Shown here: positions 6,275 to 11,917 of the stretch, piece after piece
How the letters are laid out: each line of letters starts with the position of its first letter
Position numbering within the stretch: position 1 is the first letter of the stretch
Assembly (NCBI GenBank): GCA_035411425.1
Contig: DAONSX010000064.1
Location: 1 to 11,917, forward strand
Origin: TTA-H9 sp002071415
GTDB lineage: Bacteria > Bacteroidota > Bacteroidia > Bacteroidales > TTA-H9
Reading direction: 5' to 3'
Length of the DNA stretch: 11,917 nt
Made by a program: the position numbers and the translations under genes
The notes under the pieces: model-generated
The model's input: only the letters and a program-made list of their open reading frames with translations
What the model was told of the DNA's origin: nothing
Database searches by the model: none

Positions 6275-7489
6275 ATGTATTTCAGGGATATTCCGGGAAT
6301 GGATGTGCTCAAGGGAAAGCTCATCGAAAGTGTAAACAATAAACGTATAAGCCATACCCAACTTTTCTTCGGGCCTGAAGGTTCGGCAAGTCTGGGACTG
6401 GCCATAGCTTATGGCAGATATATTCAATGCAGGCAACCTATCCACAATGACGCATGCGGCAAATGCCCCTCCTGTTTGAAATACAATAAATTACAGCATC
6501 CCGATTTGCATTTTATCTTTCCGGTAGCCAAAAAGGGCAAATCATCCGATACAGAAGAAGATGAAATCGTCGGGAAAACTGGAGATGAGCCTTCAAGCCT
6601 GGATTTTATGAGGGAATGGAGAGAATTTATCCTCTCCAACAAGGCACTTGTAAGTTATAAGGAATGGCTCGATTTTGCAGGCTTAGGAAAGCGTGCACTG
6701 ATTTATACACGTGATACAAGGGAGATATTCAAACGGCTTAATTACAAGAGTTACGAATCAGAATACAAGATATTGATTATCTGGTATCCCGAGAAATTTT
6801 TTCACTCTGCTTCTCACCGCCTGCTCAAGGCACTCGAAGAGCCTCCCGAGAAAACAGTTTTTATTTTGGTTTCCGAGAATAAAGATGAAATCCTTCCCAC
6901 TATTCTTTCGCGCTGTCAGTCCACTTTTGTCCCTCCATTTACTCAGAATGAGCTCAAACAGGCGTTGCAGAGCAATCTTCATCTACCCGAAGACCAAGCC
7001 CTGCATTATGCCTCGGTGGCAGATGGCAACTTCATAGTCGCACGGCAGCTTGCCAACGAAAACAGCGATTTCCATAACTATTTCGATTTTTTCGCCAATT
7101 GGTTCCGCTATTGCTACAATCTCAAATACAAACCTAAAAAATCGGAAGCAAAAAAAGCTCCTTATTTCGTAGATGCCTTAAAAATCTTCGAATCCTTGGG
7201 CCAAGAGGGGCAAAAACAATTTCTGCGCTTTGGAATTCAATTGTTACGCAATAGCTTGTTCTTTAGCATGGATACCAGTCAACTCGTCAAACTCGAGGGT
7301 GAGGAACAATTGTTTGCCCGTAATTTTTCGCCTTTCATTCATTCTCGAAACATTGCTTTATACTCCGATGCTTTTGGAAAAGCCATCATGGCTCTTGAAC
7401 GAAACAGCAGTCCAAATATGGTTTTTACCAATCTCACTATGAGCATTCATCAGCTCATAACTTTGGCAAAGGCAAAATCGGTGAGTTAG
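6275..7489 (+). CDS. holB: DNA polymerase III delta' subunit (clamp loader)
   Basis: Delta' is the non-ATPase, arginine-finger subunit of the clamp loader that opens the sliding clamp and places it on primed DNA. In the 404-residue protein, the N-terminal AAA+ module carries a degenerate P-loop, GPEGSAS (33-39), lacking the Lys needed to bind nucleotide, as expected for delta'. A zinc module follows with Cys52, Cys61, Cys64 and Cys67 (CGKCPSC). LLKALEEPPEKTVFIL and then the SRC motif (ILSRCQS, S212-C214) complete the clamp-loader signature. The C-terminal part (about 245-404) is helical and divergent, as is usual for the collar domain in this phylum. An acidic stretch near 88-95 (SDTEEDE) interrupts the AAA+ domain and resembles the Bacteroidetes-specific insertion. 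The start ATG 6275 sits about 20 bases after a good promoter. The gene lies 88 bases before ricT; holB-ricT adjacency is also known in Bacillus. Confidence 0.93.
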   Translation: MYFRDIPGMDVLKGKLIESVNNKRISHTQLFFGPEGSASLGLAIAYGRYIQCRQPIHNDACGKCPSCLKYNKLQHPDLHFIFPVAKKGKSSDTEEDEIVGKTGDEPSSLDFMREWREFILSNKALVSYKEWLDFAGLGKRALIYTRDTREIFKRLNYKSYESEYKILIIWYPEKFFHSASHRLLKALEEPPEKTVFILVSENKDEILPTILSRCQSTFVPPFTQNELKQALQSNLHLPEDQALHYASVADGNFIVARQLANENSDFHNYFDFFANWFRYCYNLKYKPKKSEAKKAPYFVDALKIFESLGQEGQKQFLRFGIQLLRNSLFFSMDTSQLVKLEGEEQLFARNFSPFIHSRNIALYSDAFGKAIMALERNSSPNMVFTNLTMSIHQLITLAKAKSVS

Positions 7490-7496
7490 TTTTATG

Positions 7497-7504
7497 TAAT
7501 TTTG
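7497..7504 (+). promoter_or_regulatory. Possible internal -7 element upstream of ricT
   Basis: TAATTTTG matches TAnnTTTG exactly, eight bases after the holB stop codon. No -33-like TTTG lies at the right distance, so an internal promoter for ricT-gldH-PBP1A is only a possibility. Confidence 0.3.
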
Positions 7505-7577
7505 TAAAATATTTCTTTGCGCCTTCAAATGTGTAAATCTATTTTTTGAAATGATTTCGTAATAGCCTTGTTTGCCG

Positions 7578-8681
7578 ATGACTAAAAAAATTGATATAAA
7601 CAATCCATTATTTTCGAGAGGTTGCACTTGCCTTCCAACCTATGCCGAGCAAAACGTTTATTCTAATGGTTGCGCAAAGTTTTCGACCGACGATTATCTT
7701 TCCGAAATACCCCCTTCGGGATATGAAACAGATTTCGAATTTGCCGAGATTCGCTTGAAAAATAATCACAAAGAATTTATGCATGTTCCATCCGAACTAA
7801 AGCTTCATCAGGGCGATATAGTGGTGGTAGATGGCAATCCTGGCCATGATATCGGAATAATTAGTCTTACAGGCCATACGGCTCGTCTGCAGATGAAAGC
7901 TAAAAATATAGATCCTGAACGTACGGAATTGAAAAAAGTATTTCGTTTGGCCAGGCCGGCCGATATCGAGAAATGGATAGCAGTGAGCTCACGTGAAGAT
8001 AAAACTATGTTACAGACACGAGGCATAGTCGAGGATCTGAATCTCTCGATGAAGGTAAATGATGTAGAATATCAGGGTGATGGGAGTAAAGCCATATTTT
8101 ATTATACAGCCGATGATAGAGTCGATTTCCGTGAACTCATAAAAATTCTTGCCGATCGTTTCAAGATTAGGGTAGAAATGCGCCAGATAGGTATAAGGCA
8201 GGAAGCCAGCAAAGTGGGTGGCATTGGCCCTTGTGGCCGTGAACTTTGCTGCTCTATCTGGATAAATCGTTTCCATACCGTGTCAACCCAGGCGGCTAAA
8301 ATTCAACAACTTGCACCCAATCCTCAAAAACTTACTGGCCAGTGTGGAAAGCTCAAATGCTGCCTGAATTATGAATATGAGGCTTATATGGATGCCTTGA
8401 AGGAATTTCCCGATATGGAACTCGTTCTGAAAACCCAAAAAGGTGAGGCTGTTTGCCAGAAAATCGATGTCTTTAAAAAACTAATGTGGTATGCTTACGT
8501 GAAAGACCCCAATAACTTCCTCGCCATACCCCTCGACAAAGTAAACGAAATAGAAGAAATGAATCTCTCGGGAAAAAATCCAGAAAATCTCGAAGATTAT
8601 GCATTGGCCGAAGAACCAAAATCCTTCTACGAACAAGCCAGAGATTATGACCTCCTCGATGAATCTGGTATGGATGAATAA
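7578..8681 (+). CDS. ricT: PSP1-domain protein RicT (YaaT family)
   Basis: In Bacillus, RicT works with RicA and RicF in an iron-sulfur complex that steers RNase Y-dependent RNA maturation and affects phosphorelay signalling; the role in Bacteroidota is not established. The 367-residue protein contains the PSP1 domain (about 118-205), including the hallmark run from VDFREL (182 onward) to RQIGIRQEA. Two cysteine clusters follow: GPCGRELCC (C219, C224, C225) and GQCGKLKCC (C256, C261, C262). Extra cysteines occur near the N-terminus (C16, C18, C32). A C-terminal extension after about 300 is acidic. I choose ATG at 7578; a TTG two codons upstream (7572) would add only two residues. The stop is 23 bases before gldH, so the two are surely co-transcribed. 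Adjacency to holB is shared with Firmicutes and supports the assignment. Confidence 0.92.
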   Translation: MTKKIDINNPLFSRGCTCLPTYAEQNVYSNGCAKFSTDDYLSEIPPSGYETDFEFAEIRLKNNHKEFMHVPSELKLHQGDIVVVDGNPGHDIGIISLTGHTARLQMKAKNIDPERTELKKVFRLARPADIEKWIAVSSREDKTMLQTRGIVEDLNLSMKVNDVEYQGDGSKAIFYYTADDRVDFRELIKILADRFKIRVEMRQIGIRQEASKVGGIGPCGRELCCSIWINRFHTVSTQAAKIQQLAPNPQKLTGQCGKLKCCLNYEYEAYMDALKEFPDMELVLKTQKGEAVCQKIDVFKKLMWYAYVKDPNNFLAIPLDKVNEIEEMNLSGKNPENLEDYALAEEPKSFYEQARDYDLLDESGMDE

Positions 8682-8704
8682 TATTTAATAAGACAACCCC
8701 CCAG

Positions 8705-9178
8705 ATGAGAATTTATTCATTTTTATGCCTGAGCCTTTTTAGCATTTTGATGATATCATGTCAAACAAATGACGTTTTTAACGGCATGGAAAAAATTCCT
8801 AATGCTAAATGGAACAATAATCATCAGGTCACCTTCCAAACCTTTATTCAGGATACTCTCGTTCCGCTCGATGTTTATGTGCAGTTGCGCAATAATCAAT
8901 ATTATCCCTATTCCAACATTTATCTTTTTTTAACTACCATTTCCCCCGATCGGACAACCTACCGTGATACCTTGGAATGCATACTTGCTAGCCCCGAAGG
9001 ACAATGGCTGGGCAAAAGAACAGGAACGGTTTTCGAAAGCCGTTTTCTCATCAAGCATAATGTACTTTTCGCACGAAGCGGACCTTATGTTTTCAAAATT
9101 TCTCATGGCATGCGTGAGTCAGAAATAACCGGAATCATCGGAGTGGGATTCCGAATATCAAAGCCTAAAACCAACTAA
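8705..9178 (+). CDS. gldH: Gliding motility lipoprotein GldH
   Basis: The 157-residue protein starts with a short lipoprotein signal peptide (positive Arg2, a hydrophobic stretch, then LMISC with lipidated Cys19). No acidic surface-export signal follows the Cys (QTNDVF), so a periplasm-facing anchor is likely. The mature part carries the GldH pattern: an IPNAKWN segment, a V-LRNN-YPYSN-YLF strand pair, RDTLECILASPEGQWLGKRTG, and a C-terminal GPYVFKISHGMRE followed by GIIGVGFRI. GldH is required for gliding in Flavobacterium johnsoniae but is also retained in non-gliding Bacteroidales, where its function is unknown. It lies tightly between ricT and the PBP1A gene, a neighbourhood I know from Bacteroidales. 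The rest of the gliding machinery is not visible here, so the name does not imply motility. Confidence 0.9.
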   Translation: MRIYSFLCLSLFSILMISCQTNDVFNGMEKIPNAKWNNNHQVTFQTFIQDTLVPLDVYVQLRNNQYYPYSNIYLFLTTISPDRTTYRDTLECILASPEGQWLGKRTGTVFESRFLIKHNVLFARSGPYVFKISHGMRESEITGIIGVGFRISKPKTN

Positions 9179-9209
9179 ATATCATTTATCATTTTTAATT
9201 GATGTTTCA

Positions 9210-11492
9210 ATGGCTTCGAAAGAAAATTTTTTTAGGAAATATTTTACCAATCAAGGGAAATATCCAAAAGAAATGGATTTTTACATTAAACGAATGTGGC
9301 AGATATATGCAGGCTTGATTGCAGTGATTCTGCTTTTTTTTATTTTACTTTCAGCCGGTGTTTTTGGGGAGATGCCCTCGTTTGAAGACCTCGAAAATCC
9401 TAAAAGCAATCTGGCTTCTCAGGTAATTTCAGCCGACGGGAAAGTTTTGGGAACTTATTATATACAAAACCGTTCAAATATCCATTTCAATGAATTATCG
9501 CCCTATCTCATTCAAGCACTTATAGCTACTGAAGATGCTCGTTTCGAAAAACATGCCGGGATTGACTATAAAGCCCTTCTAAGGGTTAGTGCAGGAGTTC
9601 TTACAGGACGCTATGCCGGAGGAGGAAGCACCATTACACAACAATTGGCTAAGAATCTTTTCCCTCGCGGACAAAACCTCTCTACCCCAGCATTTGTTCT
9701 GAAAAAATTCAAGGAATGGGTTACAGCCGTTAAGCTCGAGCGTAACTACACAAAAGAAGAGATCCTTGCTATGTATTTAAATACCGTGGATTTCGGAAGC
9801 AACGCTTATGGCGTAAAATCGGCCGCCAATACCTTCTTCTCGAAGGAACCTCGTGAACTGAATGCAGAAGAATCGGCCTTATTGATCGCAATCGTGAATG
9901 CCCCTACTCGTTACAGCCCTGTCCGAAATCCCGAAAATGCCCTCAAACGCCGTAACCTCGTTCTTAATCAAATGGCTAAACATGATTACCTTAGTTTACA
10001 TCAAGCCGATTCCATCGCTCAATTGCCCATCGATATGTCGAAATACCGATTGATGGACCATAAAAGCGGACTGGCTACCTATTTCAGAGAAATATTGCGG
10101 GAAGAACTTACCGACTGGTGCTCGAAACATTACAAAAGCGATGGCACACCTTACAACCTCTATAAAGATGGCTTGCGCATCTATACCACCATCAATTCTC
10201 ACATGCAGGAATATGCCGAATATGCCGTCAGGAAACACCTGAGTGAAGAACTGCAACCGGCCTTCTTTCGACAAATGAAAGGACAAAAAAATGCACCTTT
10301 TTCGAATGATCTGACAAAGGAAGAAATTAACAAAATTTACGAAGATGCCATGAAACGCTCCGATCGTTACATACACATGCGCCAGGCAGGCATCTCGAAA
10401 GATTCTATCCGAAAAGCCTTCCAAACAAAAATTCCCATGAAAGTTTTTAGCTGGAAAGGCGATATAGATACGGTGATGAGCCCAATGGACAGCATTCGCT
10501 ATTCGTTTGGTTTTCTGCATGCCGGATTGATGAGCATGGAAACCCATACAGGATTTGTGAAAGCCTATGTGGGAGGTATAGATTATCGTTATTTCAAGTA
10601 CGATCATGTAAAAATGTCGAAACGACAGGTAGGATCTACGTTTAAGCCCTTTCTTTATACCTTGGCCATGCAGGAAGGCGAATTTAATCCCTGCTCGATG
10701 GTGCCCAATGTTCCGGTAACTTTCGAACTGTATGACGGGACCCTCTGGACGCCTAAAAATAGTGACGACGCACGCGAAGGACAAATGGTTCCTCTAAAAT
10801 GGGCTCTGGCTAATTCCGTAAATTATATTTCGGCTTTTCTGATAAAACGTTACAGCCCCGAAGCGGTAATCAAAATAGCACAAAAAATGGGGATTACTTC
10901 CGAAATTCCTCCAGTTCCTTCCATCTGCCTGGGAACACCCGAAATTTCTCTTTACGAAATGACAAGTGCTTTCAACACTTTTGCCAATCAGGGAGTTTGG
11001 GTAGAACCCATCATGCTTACGCGCATTGAAGACAAGAGCGGAAATGTGCTCGAAAGTTTCGTGCCCCGTAAAGAAGAAGCTATTAGCCAGGAAACTGCCT
11101 ATCTAATGGTGGAATTGATGAAAGGTGTCGTACAGAGTGGAACGGGAGTTCGCCTGCGTTATAAATATGGCTTCGATAATCCCATTGCCGGGAAAACTGG
11201 AACCACACAAAACCAAAGCGACGGATGGTTTATTGGCCTCGTTCCTCAACTCACTACGGGCGTTTGGGTAGGTGGAGAATTACGCAGCATCCGCTTCCGT
11301 AACATTTCTATGGGACAAGGCGCAAGCATGGCTTTGCCTATCTGGGCTTATTATATGAAACGCGTCTATGCCGATCCTTCTCTCGGTATCCGTAAAGACG
11401 ATTTCGAACGCCCTTCATCAGTCCCTCCCTTCAACTTCAACTGCCCCGCTATCGACGAAGATGCCGCAGTTTATCAACAAGATGAATTCTGA
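9210..11492 (+). CDS. mrcA: Class A penicillin-binding protein (PBP1A-like bifunctional transglycosylase/transpeptidase)
   Basis: This enzyme polymerises lipid II into glycan strands and cross-links the stem peptides on the periplasmic face. The 760-residue protein has a short basic cytoplasmic tail and one transmembrane anchor (about 31-51). The GT51 domain follows, with ATEDARF (catalytic E108), GGSTITQQLAKNLF (138-151) and the ERNYTKEEILAMYLN motif. The transpeptidase domain shows the serine nucleophile motif STFK (S476-K479), SVN (S536-N538) and KTG (662-664). A lysine-rich linker of about 150 residues separates the two domains. All catalytic residues are intact. The ATG at 9210 comes 31 bases after gldH; an ATG at 9202 is out of frame. 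It is the last gene of the holB cluster. The symbol follows family resemblance; pbp1a is equally common. Confidence 0.94.
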   Translation: MASKENFFRKYFTNQGKYPKEMDFYIKRMWQIYAGLIAVILLFFILLSAGVFGEMPSFEDLENPKSNLASQVISADGKVLGTYYIQNRSNIHFNELSPYLIQALIATEDARFEKHAGIDYKALLRVSAGVLTGRYAGGGSTITQQLAKNLFPRGQNLSTPAFVLKKFKEWVTAVKLERNYTKEEILAMYLNTVDFGSNAYGVKSAANTFFSKEPRELNAEESALLIAIVNAPTRYSPVRNPENALKRRNLVLNQMAKHDYLSLHQADSIAQLPIDMSKYRLMDHKSGLATYFREILREELTDWCSKHYKSDGTPYNLYKDGLRIYTTINSHMQEYAEYAVRKHLSEELQPAFFRQMKGQKNAPFSNDLTKEEINKIYEDAMKRSDRYIHMRQAGISKDSIRKAFQTKIPMKVFSWKGDIDTVMSPMDSIRYSFGFLHAGLMSMETHTGFVKAYVGGIDYRYFKYDHVKMSKRQVGSTFKPFLYTLAMQEGEFNPCSMVPNVPVTFELYDGTLWTPKNSDDAREGQMVPLKWALANSVNYISAFLIKRYSPEAVIKIAQKMGITSEIPPVPSICLGTPEISLYEMTSAFNTFANQGVWVEPIMLTRIEDKSGNVLESFVPRKEEAISQETAYLMVELMKGVVQSGTGVRLRYKYGFDNPIAGKTGTTQNQSDGWFIGLVPQLTTGVWVGGELRSIRFRNISMGQGASMALPIWAYYMKRVYADPSLGIRKDDFERPSSVPPFNFNCPAIDEDAAVYQQDEF

Positions 11493-11917
11493 ATAAGTCG
11501 AATTAGAAAATTTTTTTATTCCTTGTTTAAAAATGGAGAAAAAATATGCTCCAGAGACAAGAATTTAAAAAAATGGAACCAGAAATTTCATTCAAACCTT
11601 TTTATTTAAAGATCCATGGAAATCCTAATATAAGTAATCGTAAACTTACCAATAAAATTTTAAATATCAATTATTTGTAATATCTTAATATTTCATTGAA
11701 ACCCATATTGGCTGAGGCCAAAAAAACCTTTAAAAGCTAAAGCTTTATGAATTTCTATCATGTTTTTTAGCTCTGAAAGCAATTAAGTTTTCTAAAATGC
11801 TTATGGAATTTCGGTTTCAAGATCTTCCATAGGAAATTTCCCTCATACTTTCATTGCAAAATCTTATTTTGAGATACAACAATCCACTGTATCGAATGAA
11901 TGAATAGAACATAATTA
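11493..11917. other. Gene-free AT-rich end of the window
   Basis: I recognise no coding region, RNA gene or exact promoter box in these 425 bases. Small symmetric elements occur: a TTGGC-TGAG-GCCAA hairpin around 11708-11721, a 7-bp stem TATGGAA/TTCCATA at 11802-11831, and the palindrome GGAAATTTCC at 11832-11841. The T-run shortly after the PBP1A stop (about 11510-11517) is preceded only by a 5-bp AT-rich stem, so a terminator there is weak at best. Confidence 0.4.

Noticed and set aside
7572..7574. TTG at 7572 as the start of ricT
   Set aside because: An ATG two codons downstream is the simpler start, and the two extra residues carry no conserved signal.
9996..10784. A 262-codon open frame on the - strand inside the PBP1A gene
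   Set aside because: It lies wholly antisense to a gene with all catalytic motifs, its translation resembles no family, and it has no promoter. It reflects codon bias of the sense gene.
11708..11721. TTGGC-TGAG-GCCAA hairpin as a terminator for the PBP1A gene
   Set aside because: It is more than 200 bases past the stop and is followed by A residues, not T. On the other strand the T-run precedes the stem.
1..11917. CRISPR array, tRNA or rRNA genes, prophage or defence system
   Set aside because: No regularly spaced repeats, cloverleaf sequences, rRNA-like blocks, or phage or defence-type proteins were seen on either strand.

Overview
The window looks like chromosomal DNA of a member of the Bacteroidota, most likely the order Bacteroidales. 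Three things suggest this. There is a gldH-type lipoprotein gene, which is essentially restricted to that phylum. The order holB - ricT - gldH - PBP1A is one I know from Bacteroidales genomes. Four genes are preceded by boxes matching the phylum's unusual -7 promoter element TAnnTTTG, and no gene has a convincing Shine-Dalgarno sequence. All intact genes lie on the + strand. Coding DNA is moderately AT-rich and the spacers are visibly more so.

Layout. Positions 1-79 hold a promoter region whose -7 box is bracketed by a 10-bp inverted repeat. mutS2 (80-2497, TTG start) follows, then a 269-base spacer and a cytoplasmic patatin-like phospholipase gene (2767-3651). From 3652 to 4564 there is no intact gene. 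This stretch contains a clear glutathione peroxidase pseudogene (about 3908-4360) with in-frame stops, one of them at the codon of the catalytic tryptophan, and a pair of compensating frameshifts. Next come an M24-family Xaa-Pro aminopeptidase gene (4565-5959) and a 315-base spacer with a perfect 8-bp hairpin and a promoter.

The second half is a compact co-directional cluster: holB (DNA polymerase III delta' subunit, 6275-7489), ricT (PSP1-domain protein, 7578-8681), gldH (8705-9178) and a class A penicillin-binding protein gene (9210-11492). The last three have gaps of only 23 and 31 bases and are probably co-transcribed. The final 425 bases contain no gene that I can recognise.

Together the genes serve housekeeping: DNA metabolism (mutS2, holB), RNA processing or regulation (ricT), envelope and peptidoglycan (gldH, PBP1A), lipid hydrolysis (patatin) and peptide turnover (PepP-like). 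I found no convincing new multi-gene system. The best second-look items are the inverted repeat around the mutS2 promoter, the decayed peroxidase, the unexplained hairpin upstream of holB, and the persistence of gldH between ricT and a PBP1A gene.
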